From Neohoeflea coraliihabitans (GTDB taxonomy: Bacteria; Pseudomonadota; Alphaproteobacteria; Rhizobiales; Rhizobiaceae), in NCBI RefSeq assembly GCF_019334345.1, contig NZ_JAHWQX010000002.1:682001-746000 (forward strand): a stretch of 64,000 nucleotides of DNA. Direction: 5' to 3'. The notes below the pieces were generated by a model. It ran no database searches, was not told the origin of the DNA, and worked only from the letters and a program-made list of their open reading frames with translations. Position 1 is the stretch's first letter, and the number at the start of each line of letters is the position of its first letter. The position numbers and the translations under genes were made by a program. Of this stretch, positions 19,287-28,381 are shown one piece after another.

Positions 19287-21236
19287 ATGGCGCCAAACAA
19301 GCCAGTGCCCACCGTCCCGTCTGCCGGAGCAAGCCGCGCGCATCTGCGGTTGGTGAGCGATTTTGCTTCCGACGCCGGTTCTGACCCGGCCCTTGAGGAG
19401 GAGGTTCATCTCTTCAAGAGCTGCGGCCTGGGTAAACCGGCCATCTGCGCTGCCGCGCGCGCAGCGCAGTACAATGGCACGAGCGTCGAAGCCGAATTGC
19501 TGGCCGCCGGGACCCTCGACCCCGATGTCTATTACCGTTGGTGCGCACAGCAACTCGGTGTTCGTCATCTCGAGCATATCGAGCCCGACAGCCTGCTCGT
19601 CAACCGCCATGCCGACATCCTTTTGCGCCGGAACGGGCCGGTGCGGGCCGTGGTGGATGGGGAGGTCCTGACGGTCATCACGCCAACCGCACGCGATTTC
19701 GCGCGTGAAAAAAATCGCGTGCTGGTGCACCCGAACATCAAAAGGCGATTGGCGGTGGCGGCGCCCGACGTCATCCGCCGGGCCGTCTGGCAGGCTGGTG
19801 AAGGCGAGCGCATTCGCATGACCACCGGTGCGCTGCATGAGCAGCATCGGCGCGCCAGTGCCCGCGACGTCGTGTCGGGTGGGCAGGCCTATGTGCTGGG
19901 TCTGCTGCAATGGGGTGTGCTGGCTGCGGTGCTGTTCTGGCCGCGGGCAAGCCTGCTGGGCGCGCATCTGGCACTGACGGTTTTCTTCCTGGTGTCGAAT
20001 GGATTGCGTCTGACGGCAGCCATTGTCGGACGGCGGCCGCCGCGACCGGACCTTGGCAATTGCCTGCCGCCCGGCCTGCCGGTTTACACCATCCTTGTGG
20101 CTCTGAAGGATGAGGCGGCAATGGTGCCGCAACTGACGCGCGGGCTTGCACAATTGCACTGGCCCAAGAGCCGCCTGGACATCAAGTTCGTCTGCGAAAG
20201 CGACGACGAAGCGACGATCGCGGCTCTCAAGGCGCATGCCCGCGGACCGCAATACGAGATCGTCCTCGTACCGCCGCACGGGCCGGCCACCAAGCCAAAG
20301 GCCTTGCAATATGCCTTGGCGGGCGCTCGGGGTGAGTTTCTGACAATTTATGATGCCGAGGACGTCCCGGCGCCGGCGCAATTGCTTGAGGCCTGGACGC
20401 TCTTCCAGAAGGGCGATGAGACGCTCGGCTGCGTTCAGGCGCCGCTGGCCGTTGCCAATTACCGCAGGAACTGGCTTACCGCGTTGTTTGCTCTGGAATA
20501 CGGCGGCTGGTTTCGCGGTGTGGTTCCCATCCTGTCGCGTTGCCGTCTGCCGATTCCCCTGGGCGGTACGTCAAATCATTTCCGCACGGCGACGCTGATC
20601 GCCATAGGTGGCTGGGATCCCTATAATGTCACGGAGGATGCGGATGTCGGCTTTCGTCTCAGCATGGCCGGCTACCGAACGCAGGCGGCGCATTTCGCGA
20701 CAATTGAAGCGGCCCCCGAGACGCTCGGAGTCTGGATGAAACAGCGCAGCCGCTGGCTGAAAGGCTGGGCCCAGACCTGGCTCGTCCTGTTGCGGCAACC
20801 GCTGCGCCTGTCGGCATGCTTTGGCGTATCCGGTTCTGTGATGATGCAGGTCATCATCGGCGGCATGCTGATCTCGGCCCTGGCGCATCCGCTGATGTAT
20901 CTGCTGGTCGGTGGGGTATTGGTGCAACATTGGGTCGGGGTGGCCTTCGATCCGCTGCGCAGCACGCTGTTGGCTGTCGATGTCTTCAATATTCTCGGCA
21001 GCTATCTCAGTTTCTGGCTGCTTGGCAATCAACTGACATCGGTCGAGCGCCAGGGAATCGGGTGGCGGCGCATCCCGATGGTGCCGCTTTACTGGCTGGC
21101 GATGTCGGCATCCGCCTGGACTGCGATCGGAGAATTGCTGTGGCGGCCACACCACTGGTCCAAGACGCCGCATCCGGCGCGTCAGGATGACACGCCGGAT
21201 GCGGCCGATAAGAACGGCAGTCAACAGCCCGGCTAG
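19287..21236 (+). CDS. Processive family-2 glycosyltransferase with N-terminal MshEN/GspE-N-like domain
   Basis: About 649 residues. The N-terminal ~150 residues resemble the GspE/MshEN-type domain (FKSCGLGKP, then DVYYRWCAQQLGV), a fold that can bind c-di-GMP in other proteins. Two hydrophobic helices follow (about 185-230), then the GT2 catalytic domain with the DAED motif near residue 354, TED near 449 and QRSRWLKGW near 486-494, i.e. the D,D,D,QxxRW set of processive synthases. Several C-terminal membrane helices end the protein. It should polymerise a beta-linked polysaccharide across the inner membrane. ATG 19287 avoids overlap with the divergent gene; the open frame reaches 19167. The product sugar is not known. 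Confidence 0.85.
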   Translation: MAPNKPVPTVPSAGASRAHLRLVSDFASDAGSDPALEEEVHLFKSCGLGKPAICAAARAAQYNGTSVEAELLAAGTLDPDVYYRWCAQQLGVRHLEHIEPDSLLVNRHADILLRRNGPVRAVVDGEVLTVITPTARDFAREKNRVLVHPNIKRRLAVAAPDVIRRAVWQAGEGERIRMTTGALHEQHRRASARDVVSGGQAYVLGLLQWGVLAAVLFWPRASLLGAHLALTVFFLVSNGLRLTAAIVGRRPPRPDLGNCLPPGLPVYTILVALKDEAAMVPQLTRGLAQLHWPKSRLDIKFVCESDDEATIAALKAHARGPQYEIVLVPPHGPATKPKALQYALAGARGEFLTIYDAEDVPAPAQLLEAWTLFQKGDETLGCVQAPLAVANYRRNWLTALFALEYGGWFRGVVPILSRCRLPIPLGGTSNHFRTATLIAIGGWDPYNVTEDADVGFRLSMAGYRTQAAHFATIEAAPETLGVWMKQRSRWLKGWAQTWLVLLRQPLRLSACFGVSGSVMMQVIIGGMLISALAHPLMYLLVGGVLVQHWVGVAFDPLRSTLLAVDVFNILGSYLSFWLLGNQLTSVERQGIGWRRIPMVPLYWLAMSASAWTAIGELLWRPHHWSKTPHPARQDDTPDAADKNGSQQPG

Positions 21237-21257
21237 AGGGTCAGGTTGGCCACGAGC

Positions 21258-21276
21258 GCGGTTCTTCGGGAACCGC
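21258..21276. terminator. Hairpin between two convergent genes
   Basis: A 7-bp perfect stem GCGGTTC / GAACCGC with the loop TTCGG lies between the convergent stops at 21236 and 21298. It has no T-run on either side, so it may be a weak bidirectional terminator or simply a structured spacer. Confidence 0.35.
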
Positions 21277-21297
21277 CAGGCTGGCCAGATCGCCTGG

Positions 21298-22401
21298 CTA
21301 GGAGTTTCCGAAGTCGGCCCCGGGCCAGACGGCCGGCGCGGCACGCTGGTACTGGACAGGTCTTGCGACCTCGGCGCCAAGCGCCCGCGCAGCCAGCCAG
21401 CCCCAGTGCGGGTTGTCGAGAAAGGCGCGTCCGAGAGCCACCATGTCTGCCTGGCCGGAACTCACCGCCTCTTCGGCCTGCTGCGGCGTGGCAATGAGCC
21501 CGACAGCGCGTGTCGCAAGGCCTGAGGCCTGGCGCACCGCTTCGGCCATGGCCAATTGATAGCCCGGAAAGACCTCGGGCCGCGCCGTGGCCGAAATTCC
21601 GCCGCTCGACACACAAACGAAATCGACACCAACGGCCTTCAGTTGCACGGCAAAGGCGCAGGCGTCTTCAAGGGTGATGCCGCCATCCACCCAATCACGC
21701 CCCGTGATCCGCACGCCCAGCGGCCGGTCGTCCGGCCAGACCTCCCGTACCGCCTTGATCACGAGCAGCGGATAGCGCATGCGCGCTGCAAGGCTGCCGC
21801 CAAACTCGTCCTCACGATGATTGGCAATTGGCGAGAAGAATTCGTGCATAAGATAGCCATGTGCTGCATGCACCTCCAACGCGTCGAAGCCAAGTCGCAG
21901 AGCGCGGCGCGCGGCGGAAACATGGGCATCACGGATGCGGTCGAGATCCGCGCTCGTCATAGCCCGCGGCGTATGCCAGCCATCGGCAAACGGCTGTGCT
22001 GAGGGAGCGATCGTCTCCCACGGCTGTTCATCGCTGCCAAGTGGACCACCGCCTTCCCAGGGCCGCTGTGCGGAAGCCTTGCGTCCGGCATGGCCGATCT
22101 GGATGCCAAGGCGCGCATCGCCATGCGCCCGGCAATGGGCGACCACGCGGCCGAGCGCTTGTTCGTTGGCGTCGGAATACAGACCGAGATCGCCGTGCGA
22201 GATCCGACCCTCGGCCGACACGGCGGTCGCTTCGACCACCAAAAGTCCGGCGCCGGATGCGCTGAGCGTGCCCAGATGCTGCAGATGCCAGTCGGTGGCG
22301 CTGCCATCCTCGGCGCTGTACTGGCACATCGGCGAGACGACAATGCGGTTTTCAAGCTCAAGCTTTTTCAGGCGGAGGGGGGAAAACAGGGAGGTTGGCA
22401 A
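21298..22401 (-). CDS. NADH:flavin oxidoreductase / Old Yellow Enzyme, YqjM class
   Basis: 367-residue FMN barrel enzyme. The N-terminus has SPMCQYSA with Cys26, which tunes the flavin in the thermophilic-like YqjM class (YqjM also has Cys26). GIQIGHAGRKAS and EVHAAHGYLMHEFFSP supply substrate- and FMN-binding residues, and the phosphate site is LGRAFLDNP near the C-terminus. These enzymes reduce alpha,beta-unsaturated carbonyl compounds with NAD(P)H. The gene starts 27 bp after the stop of the M20 hydrolase and is the last member of the probable transport/hydrolase operon. That suggests it may reduce an unsaturated breakdown product, though general detoxification is equally possible. Confidence 0.9.
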   Translation of the reverse strand: MPTSLFSPLRLKKLELENRIVVSPMCQYSAEDGSATDWHLQHLGTLSASGAGLLVVEATAVSAEGRISHGDLGLYSDANEQALGRVVAHCRAHGDARLGIQIGHAGRKASAQRPWEGGGPLGSDEQPWETIAPSAQPFADGWHTPRAMTSADLDRIRDAHVSAARRALRLGFDALEVHAAHGYLMHEFFSPIANHREDEFGGSLAARMRYPLLVIKAVREVWPDDRPLGVRITGRDWVDGGITLEDACAFAVQLKAVGVDFVCVSSGGISATARPEVFPGYQLAMAEAVRQASGLATRAVGLIATPQQAEEAVSSGQADMVALGRAFLDNPHWGWLAARALGAEVARPVQYQRAAPAVWPGADFGNS

Positions 22402-22428
22402 GATGGTGCTCCTGATCGTCTTTGCCGC

Positions 22429-23610
22429 TCAGTCGACGGCAAGGGTTTGAAACGTTTTCGACATTGCCATTGCATGCATCAAGGCGGCGCGCGGGGCGAT
22501 GGTCGAGACGAGAATATGTTCGTGCAGCGCATGCGCGCCGCCACCGCTGCAACCGAGACCATCGAGCACGGGCTTTCCAAGCGCCGCGGCAAAATTCCCG
22601 TCCGAGACGCCGCCGCGCGAGGCTTCGGCCATCGGCAATTTCAGATATTTCGCCAGCGCACAGGTGGCTTCATAGAGCCGATGTACGGCGGGAGAGCGCA
22701 CGAAGGGCGGGCGGTTCAACCCGCCTGAGACGTGCAGCGCGATATCCTTGCCGACGGCGCGACGATCGAGCATTTCAGCAATCAGACGCTCGGCCGTCGG
22801 CATGTCCTCAACCCGCATATCGATTTCAATGGCCGCATGATCCGGCACGACATTGGCCCGTGTTCCGCCGGCCACCGTTCCGACATTGAAGCTGGCTGCG
22901 GGTTCGGTGTCGTTGAGGCTCTCGATCTGCAGAATATGCTGGGCGATTTCTCGAATGGCGCTGCGCCCGTCGGCGAGATTGCCACCGGCATGCGCGGAGA
23001 CCCCTTGGGCGACCAGCGAGAACCGGGCCCATCCCTTGCGCGCCGTCACCACCGTGCCGGCTGCGCCGACGGACGGTTCGGGGACCAGAACCAGGGCGGC
23101 CTCCCGAGCAAGCTCTTCGATCGTGTCACGCGAGGTCAGGCTGCCAATTTCCTCGTCTGCATTGAGATAGACGATGATTGGCCGGGGCGGTATCAGGCCG
23201 GCAGCCGCGATGCGACGCACCGTTTCGGTGGCAAGATAGGAGCCGGCCTTCATGTCGAAAATGCCAGGCCCAAAGACCTGATCTCCCTCGCGCCGCACCG
23301 GTCGCTCGGCCAGGGTGCCGGCATCCCAGACGGTATCGACATGCCCCATGAACAGCAGCGGCGCGCCAGAGACACCGGCCGGAGCGTAGCGCAGGATCAG
23401 TTGTCCGCCACAGCCATCGCGTCCGGGAACGCGGCGGCGCTGCACCGGCAGGCCTTCGAAGCTCGCCTCGACACTGTCGAGCAGCACGTCGATCAGGTCC
23501 GGACGGTCGCTCGGAGTTTCCATCTCGACCCAATCGACGATGCCGCGCAACAACGGCGCCGCGTCGATGGCTTCGCTGGGCGGCAGATCGCTTTCAAATG
23601 ACAACGTCAT
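22429..23610 (-). CDS. M20 family metallohydrolase (carboxypeptidase G2-like), copy 1
   Basis: 393-residue M20 peptidase with the di-zinc ligands visible: His90 and Asp92 in GHVDTVW, Asp119 in DMKAG, the catalytic pair Glu153-Glu154 in ADEEIGS, and the C-terminal EHI histidine. The dimerisation (lid) domain lies at about 190-300. The enzymes hydrolyse amide bonds next to a free carboxylate, as in N-acyl amino acids, folates or dipeptides. It has no signal peptide and acts in the cytoplasm. It lies 98 bp downstream of livG in the same direction, in the accessory operon. A second M20 gene (31407-32564) diverges from the regulator; the two share the GH(V/M)DTV, DMKAG and SDGNF motifs and look like paralogues. 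Confidence 0.9.
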   Translation of the reverse strand: MTLSFESDLPPSEAIDAAPLLRGIVDWVEMETPSDRPDLIDVLLDSVEASFEGLPVQRRRVPGRDGCGGQLILRYAPAGVSGAPLLFMGHVDTVWDAGTLAERPVRREGDQVFGPGIFDMKAGSYLATETVRRIAAAGLIPPRPIIVYLNADEEIGSLTSRDTIEELAREAALVLVPEPSVGAAGTVVTARKGWARFSLVAQGVSAHAGGNLADGRSAIREIAQHILQIESLNDTEPAASFNVGTVAGGTRANVVPDHAAIEIDMRVEDMPTAERLIAEMLDRRAVGKDIALHVSGGLNRPPFVRSPAVHRLYEATCALAKYLKLPMAEASRGGVSDGNFAAALGKPVLDGLGCSGGGAHALHEHILVSTIAPRAALMHAMAMSKTFQTLAVD

Positions 23611-23708
23611 GCGCCTGCGCCTTGCAGGAGCGTGAGGCTGGTCTGGTGCCGGATGACGCCGCGTATCGGGACTGTCAGGCTGGATATCCTACCGCGCAGC
23701 ATGTCGTC

Positions 23709-24443
23709 TCAGTTGCCGTCTTCGACGGGCGTTCCCAGATAGGCGGCGATGACCTTGGGATTGTTGACCACCTCGCGCGGTGTTCCCTCGGCGATCTTGC
23801 GTCCGGCATCGATGACGATGATGCGGTCGCAAATGCTGGTCACCGCCCGCATATCGTGTTCAACCAGCCAGACGGTGGTGCCACGCTCGCGCACATTACG
23901 CAGGCATTGCACCATTTCCTCGGTTTCGGTGGGATTGAGGCCAGCACACGGCTCGTCGGCCAGCAACAGCTTTGGCCGCGTCGCCACGGCGCGGGCAATC
24001 TCCAGCTTGCGCAGCGCGCCCACCGTCAGACCTTCCGCTGTCCGGTCGGCGAGCTCGGTGATGCCGGCAATGGACAGGGCCTCATCCGTCACGATGTCAA
24101 AATTGGTGCGCTCCGGCTTACCGAACATGGCGCCGACACGCACATTCTCGCGCACTGTCAGGGCCGGGAATGGCTTGGAAATCTGAAAGGCGCGAGCGAT
24201 ACCTGCCTGGTTGCGCCGATAGGTCGGCAGCGAAGCCAGATCCCTGTCGAAAAAACGAATCTCGCCGCTGGTCAGCGCATAGTAGCCGGTGATCAGGTTG
24301 AACAAGGTCGACTTGCCGGCGCCGTTGGGTCCGATGAGACCGTAGATGGCGCCTTCCGGGATGTCGAACTCGACGTCTTCGATCGCCGTCAGTCCGCGGA
24401 ACTTCTTGGTAACCGCACGGCCTGATAAAATTGTCTTGCTCAT
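23709..24443 (-). CDS. Branched-chain amino acid type ABC transporter ATP-binding protein, LivG-like
   Basis: 244-residue ATPase: Walker A GPNGAGKST near residue 38, the Q-loop region ARAFQISKPFPALTV typical of LivG, a signature region modified to LTVGALRKLEIARA, Walker B LLLADEPCAGLNP and the switch His in VEHDM. The usual LSGGQ is replaced by LTVGALRK, an accepted variation in LivG-like proteins (often LSYGQQR). Its start overlaps the LivM stop by 4 bp (ATGA). The open frame upstream of 24443 is shadow sequence inside livM. It pairs with LivF at 29634-30383 as the heterodimeric motor of the HAAT-family importer. Confidence 0.92.
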   Translation of the reverse strand: MSKTILSGRAVTKKFRGLTAIEDVEFDIPEGAIYGLIGPNGAGKSTLFNLITGYYALTSGEIRFFDRDLASLPTYRRNQAGIARAFQISKPFPALTVRENVRVGAMFGKPERTNFDIVTDEALSIAGITELADRTAEGLTVGALRKLEIARAVATRPKLLLADEPCAGLNPTETEEMVQCLRNVRERGTTVWLVEHDMRAVTSICDRIIVIDAGRKIAEGTPREVVNNPKVIAAYLGTPVEDGN

Positions 24444-25420
24444 GACTGCACCTTCGCGGCGGGCTCTGCCTTGCTGGCGCTGGCGCGCCTTTTCGGGCGC
24501 AGCGCTCCGAGTATGCCTCCCGGCATGATCAGGATGATGGCCACCACGATCACGCCGGTGATCAGGAGGTGGATGTCGAGGAAGCCGGAGAGCAGCACCT
24601 GCGTCAGCAACAGCATCACCGCCGTGCCAATGACGGGGCCGAACAGCGTGCCGATGCCGCCGATCAGACAGAACACGATCATGTTCAGCGAGAAGTCGAG
24701 CCGGAACACGCTGGAGGTGGTGAAGTAGCCAACCGTGTAGCCGTAGACGGCGCCAAGAAGTCCGACGAGGACCGCCGACATCACGAAGGCGGCGATCTTG
24801 TAGCGCTCGGTGGCCACGCCAAGCATCATTGCCGTATCCTCGTCCTCGCGGATCGCCAGCAACGCATAACCGAAACGAGAATGGCGCACCCAGAACGAGA
24901 CCGCCAGACACAAGATCAGCAACCCTGCGAAGAGATAGTAGAAAAACTGCTCCGGCGGCATGCCTTGCGGGACGGGTGCTGCGAGAAACACGCCGACGCC
25001 CCCCTGGAACCAGGAAATGTTGGTGACCAGTTCACCGACCACCTGACCGACGCCCAGCATCGCAATGGCGAAATAGATGCCGCGCAACCGCAGGATCGGA
25101 TAGGCGAGGATAGCTGCAAACAGGCCGCAGATCAGTCCCGACAGCAAGACGGGAACAACCATTGACCATGGCCCGGATCCGAACGGGCCGAGATGGGTGA
25201 CAAGATGCGCCGAGGCGAAGGCGCCGATGCCGATGAAGACGGTGTGACCGAAGCTCCAATAGCCGGTGTATCCGCCCAGAATGTTCCAGGCCGTGGCGAG
25301 CGCCGCGGAGAAGAAGAAGAGCTGGACAACACGGGTGTAAAAAGGTGGCATCCAGAGCGGCAACACCGCAATGACAATGAGGGCGGCCAGTGCTGCAATG
25401 ATGGCAAGGGACCGGTTCAT
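24440..25420 (-). CDS. Branched-chain amino acid type ABC transporter permease, LivM-like
   Basis: 326-residue inner-membrane permease with eight to ten hydrophobic segments and the LivM hallmark region GIGTLFGPVIGTAVM near residue 255. The segment YTGYWSFGHTVFIGIGAFASA near residue 50 is the conserved early loop of this family. It overlaps LivG and LivH by 4 bp each, so the three genes are translationally coupled. With LivH it forms the channel of an importer for amino acids, amides, short peptides or related compounds; the substrate is set by the binding protein at 28382-29605. Confidence 0.93.
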   Translation of the reverse strand: MNRSLAIIAALAALIVIAVLPLWMPPFYTRVVQLFFFSAALATAWNILGGYTGYWSFGHTVFIGIGAFASAHLVTHLGPFGSGPWSMVVPVLLSGLICGLFAAILAYPILRLRGIYFAIAMLGVGQVVGELVTNISWFQGGVGVFLAAPVPQGMPPEQFFYYLFAGLLILCLAVSFWVRHSRFGYALLAIREDEDTAMMLGVATERYKIAAFVMSAVLVGLLGAVYGYTVGYFTTSSVFRLDFSLNMIVFCLIGGIGTLFGPVIGTAVMLLLTQVLLSGFLDIHLLITGVIVVAIILIMPGGILGALRPKRRASASKAEPAAKVQS

Positions 25421-26295
25421 CGGCTTTCCCCGAAAGCATTGCCCAAAAGTCCGTTCGGGCGGAGAAGGAGCATCAAAACAAGCACCAGGAACATTGCCGC
25501 CTGGGTCAGTGACGGACCGATATACTGAGCGGTGTAAGCATTGATGAGCCCGAGCAGGATACCGCCGACCAGAGCCCCGGCGGGGCTTCCGATGCCTCCG
25601 AGCACCACCACGATGAACGCGTTCAGGGTCCAGGCGACCTCGCTGGCGGGCGTGAAGGGCTGGACAATGCCGATGATCGCACCGGATGCACCGGCCAAGG
25701 CGGCGCTGATGCCGAAGGTCAGGCCATGCAGGCGTTGCACGTTAAGGCCGGAAAGCTCCGCTGCCAGCGGCTGCTGCGCCGTGGCGCGGACGGCACGGCC
25801 GAAATGCGTCTTGGCGAGCACCAGCGCCAGCAGCAACAGCAGAACGAGGCTCGCGCCAAGCGCCACCACGCGCACCACATCGATCTGCAGGGGTCCGAAG
25901 GTCAGGCTGCTGAAACTGTAGCTCGGAGTGATCGAATGCGCGTCGGGACCGAAGGTCAACTGCATCAGATTGCGCCCGATCATCGCCACCCCGAAGGTCA
26001 CGACCAGGGAGGCCACCAGAGAAGCACGCGAAATTGCCCAGTGGATGACCGTGCGCTGATAAATATAGCCAACCGCAAACAGCACGATGCCGACCGGCAG
26101 CATGGCCAGCAGCGGGTCGAGCCCGAACTCGTTGTAGAGCACCAGCGCGCCGAACGCGCCGGCCACGACGAAGATGCCATGCGTCAGATTGACGATGCCG
26201 AGGACGCCGAAGATCAGCGAAAACCCCACTGCGGCGAGCGAATAGAGCCCGCCGAGCACCAGTCCGTTCAACGTGGTTTGAAGGAAAAGAAACAT
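25417..26295 (-). CDS. Branched-chain amino acid type ABC transporter permease, LivH-like
   Basis: 292-residue permease with about eight membrane segments. Characteristic LivH stretches are present: TLNGLVLGGLYSLAAVGFSLIF at the N-terminus and VVLGGIGSPAGALVGGILLGL near residue 230. It lies 8 bp downstream of the deacetylase-like gene and overlaps livM by 4 bp. The order hydrolase-livH-livM-livG, with livF and the binding protein at the promoter-proximal end, differs from the standard livJHMGF order and shows that the catabolic genes are embedded in the transporter operon. Confidence 0.93.
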   Translation of the reverse strand: MFLFLQTTLNGLVLGGLYSLAAVGFSLIFGVLGIVNLTHGIFVVAGAFGALVLYNEFGLDPLLAMLPVGIVLFAVGYIYQRTVIHWAISRASLVASLVVTFGVAMIGRNLMQLTFGPDAHSITPSYSFSSLTFGPLQIDVVRVVALGASLVLLLLLALVLAKTHFGRAVRATAQQPLAAELSGLNVQRLHGLTFGISAALAGASGAIIGIVQPFTPASEVAWTLNAFIVVVLGGIGSPAGALVGGILLGLINAYTAQYIGPSLTQAAMFLVLVLMLLLRPNGLLGNAFGESR

Positions 26296-26303
26296 TTCGG
26301 ATC

Positions 26304-27134
26304 CTACGCGCCTTCCAGCCCGGCCCAGGCCGATGCCACTTCCGATCCGGTGGCAAACCAGACATCCGGGTGACGCCGCACGAAGGCGATGAATTCACGC
26401 AGCATGGCCAGCCGCGATGGCCGGCCGATGATTTGCGGATGGGTGACGATATTGACGAGTCCGCCCCAGCGATAGATTTCGCTGAACTCTTCCTTCCAGA
26501 CGCTCAGAATGTGTTCATTGGTGAAAATCGGGCGCGGAGTCTTGATCGCGAAAAGAGCGTAGGGCGCGTCGTCGAGACTCCAGTGCCATGGCAGTTCGAC
26601 CGGGCCGCGTGAGCCGTCATCGAGCGTATGGCGATAGGGGCTGATATGGTCCATCAGCGAACTGTCATAAAGGAAGCCGTATTCCTGCAGCAGGCCGATC
26701 ATGTTCCCGGACGTCTCGCCGGCCGGAGAGCGGTAGCCTTTCGGCTTGACGCCAACGGTCCTTTGCAAGGACTCCAGCCCTTTCTCGAGTGCCTCGCGTT
26801 CCTTGTCCGGATAGTCCGGATCGATCCATTCATGCAGATAGCCATGATGCCCGATTTCATGTCCGCCGGCGGCAATGGCTTCCATCCGGTCCTGGTACTT
26901 GTCGGCCGTCCACCCGGGCACGAAGAAGGTCCCCTTCAAATCCTCTTCCCGCAGCAGTTCCAGTATTTTCGGCACCCCTGTCCTGGCGCCATAAATGCCC
27001 TGCGACAGCACCCCGGGACGCCGCGCATTGTCCGGATCCCGCGACAGCCAAAGTGTTTCCGCATCGAAATCGAAGGTCAGCATGACGGCGCAGCGCGCGC
27101 CATTCGGCCAGGAGATGGGTGTCATGTCGTCCAT
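26304..27134 (-). CDS. Polysaccharide deacetylase-like (NodB-fold) hydrolase
   Basis: 276-residue NodB-homology protein. The first metal-site motif is TFDFDAE (Asp22, Asp24), the second is HEIGHHGYLH, with the usual H-xxx-H zinc pair at His97 and His101. The RSPAGE motif (near residue 136) and the C-terminal TH(P) segment complete the active site. There is no signal peptide, so the enzyme is cytoplasmic, unlike cell-wall deacetylases. Cytoplasmic members of this subgroup include PuuE-type allantoinases and cyclic-imide hydrolases, so a ring-opening amidohydrolase is as likely as a sugar deacetylase. It sits between the C45 hydrolase (13 bp away) and livH (8 bp away), which ties it to the imported substrate. 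Confidence 0.83.
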   Translation of the reverse strand: MDDMTPISWPNGARCAVMLTFDFDAETLWLSRDPDNARRPGVLSQGIYGARTGVPKILELLREEDLKGTFFVPGWTADKYQDRMEAIAAGGHEIGHHGYLHEWIDPDYPDKEREALEKGLESLQRTVGVKPKGYRSPAGETSGNMIGLLQEYGFLYDSSLMDHISPYRHTLDDGSRGPVELPWHWSLDDAPYALFAIKTPRPIFTNEHILSVWKEEFSEIYRWGGLVNIVTHPQIIGRPSRLAMLREFIAFVRRHPDVWFATGSEVASAWAGLEGA

Positions 27135-27147
27135 GGAAAAACTCCTC

Positions 27148-28293
27148 TCAAGCGGCGTCGGAACGGACGGCGCCAGGTTCGAGTGGGAAAGCCTGCAACT
27201 CGGCCTCGCAAGGGGGCCCGTCCGTGGCGTACAGCACGCGCTCGTTGAGATCGATGACGATTGCCGCCACAGTGATCACGCGCTTGGCACGCGGCAGCGC
27301 TTCATCGGCGTGGCGGCATACGGCGGCCGGCCAGGAGAAATGATCGGTGATCGCTGCCTTGATCTCGGGCAGACCGATCTTGCCAATGTCGCGGCGCAGG
27401 TGACGATCGACCCGTGCACCGCGATACAGCGAATTGGGAGCGATACGCTCCATCTCCGATGTGGTGCGGTTTTCGCGAACCAGGTGATTGGCATGCACGA
27501 CAAGACCATCGGTGGGATGGATATAGGCACAGTGACGCGGCGTGGCCTCGATATCGATGATCTCGCCGTCGGCGTGGCCGATCAGGAAGTTGCTGGACGC
27601 CGTACGATCGGTCTGCACGATCGGCAACAGGGCCTGGTCAAAGCGCCAGGCATCGAGAATTTCGCGGCAGCGAACATGGAAGGGCTTGCGCATGCCGGTG
27701 GTGCCATCCTCACCGCTGACCAGACCGTTGACGCAAAGTCCGATCCCGGCGGCATTGACGCCCATTTTGGAGCCGACAATGCCGGCCTCGCTGAAGCCGA
27801 TGAAATCCGGCTTGCCATTGCCTGGCGCGCCGCCGCGCGTCACCCGCTGAATAAATGTGCGGCCCCTGACCTGCTGCAGCCAGTCCCAGTTCTGGCACAG
27901 CAGCGTGTGGCCCGAGGCGGACGCTTCCGGCATCAGGCCAAATGAGGTGCAGCCTTCCTGCTCGAGCTTCTGGTTGACCGCCGATGCTTCCGAACCGAAG
28001 GCCAGATAGGTGATTTCGTAGCGCGCATTGAGCATTGCCACTTCGACCAGCGGAATATTGGAGGCTTCGGCAATTCCCTCCATCTCCTCGGCATATTCGA
28101 CGTTCTCGCGGCGGATGCAGCCCAGCCACGCCTCGGCCTGCTGCATGACATCGGAACGGCTGGCGCCGGCTTCGGCAAAGCGCGCCAGATAGGTTTCGAC
28201 ATTGGCCCGGACGGCATCGGCCAGGCTTTCGCCATGCACCCGACCGCGCTCGCGCGGATCGGGACCGAGTTCGAGAATGGGCAAGGCGCTCAT
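27148..28293 (-). CDS. C45 family Ntn-hydrolase (acyl-CoA:6-APA acyltransferase-like)
   Basis: 381-residue member of the family that includes fungal isopenicillin-N acyltransferase. The autoprocessing site Gly114-Cys115 in EQEGCTSFGL is intact: cleavage would expose Cys115 as the N-terminal nucleophile and give subunits of about 12 and 29 kDa. Further family features are CQNWDW near residue 133 and GVNAAGIGLCVNGL near 182. Known relatives exchange or remove acyl groups on amides. No signal peptide is seen. It lies between the binding-protein gene and the deacetylase-like gene in the Liv operon, so a role in deacylating the imported compound is likely; the substrate is unknown. Confidence 0.87.
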   Translation of the reverse strand: MSALPILELGPDPRERGRVHGESLADAVRANVETYLARFAEAGASRSDVMQQAEAWLGCIRRENVEYAEEMEGIAEASNIPLVEVAMLNARYEITYLAFGSEASAVNQKLEQEGCTSFGLMPEASASGHTLLCQNWDWLQQVRGRTFIQRVTRGGAPGNGKPDFIGFSEAGIVGSKMGVNAAGIGLCVNGLVSGEDGTTGMRKPFHVRCREILDAWRFDQALLPIVQTDRTASSNFLIGHADGEIIDIEATPRHCAYIHPTDGLVVHANHLVRENRTTSEMERIAPNSLYRGARVDRHLRRDIGKIGLPEIKAAITDHFSWPAAVCRHADEALPRAKRVITVAAIVIDLNERVLYATDGPPCEAELQAFPLEPGAVRSDAA

Positions 28294-28343
28294 GCAAAGA
28301 CCTTTTCAGGGCGGATGGTATCGCCGGGTGGGCATTGGTGGAG

Positions 28344-28369
28344 CTGCCGGCGGCCAAGGCCGCCGGCAG
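28344..28369. repeat. Perfect 12-bp inverted repeat after the binding-protein gene
   Basis: CTGCCGGCGGCC and GGCCGCCGGCAG are separated by two bases and lie 12 bp after the stop of the solute-binding gene (28382) inside the operon. No T-run follows, so it is not a classical terminator. Hairpins in this place often protect the upstream binding-protein mRNA and keep its level above that of the permease genes. Confidence 0.75.
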
Positions 28370-28381
28370 GGGATCGTGGGG

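Noticed and set aside
26304-27134. Nodulation NodB or cell-wall deacetylase
   Set aside because: There is no signal peptide, no nod genes and the gene is embedded in an importer operon.
28344-28369. Intrinsic terminator inside the liv operon
   Set aside because: The stem is strong but there is no T-run, and the downstream genes continue in the same direction with tight spacing.
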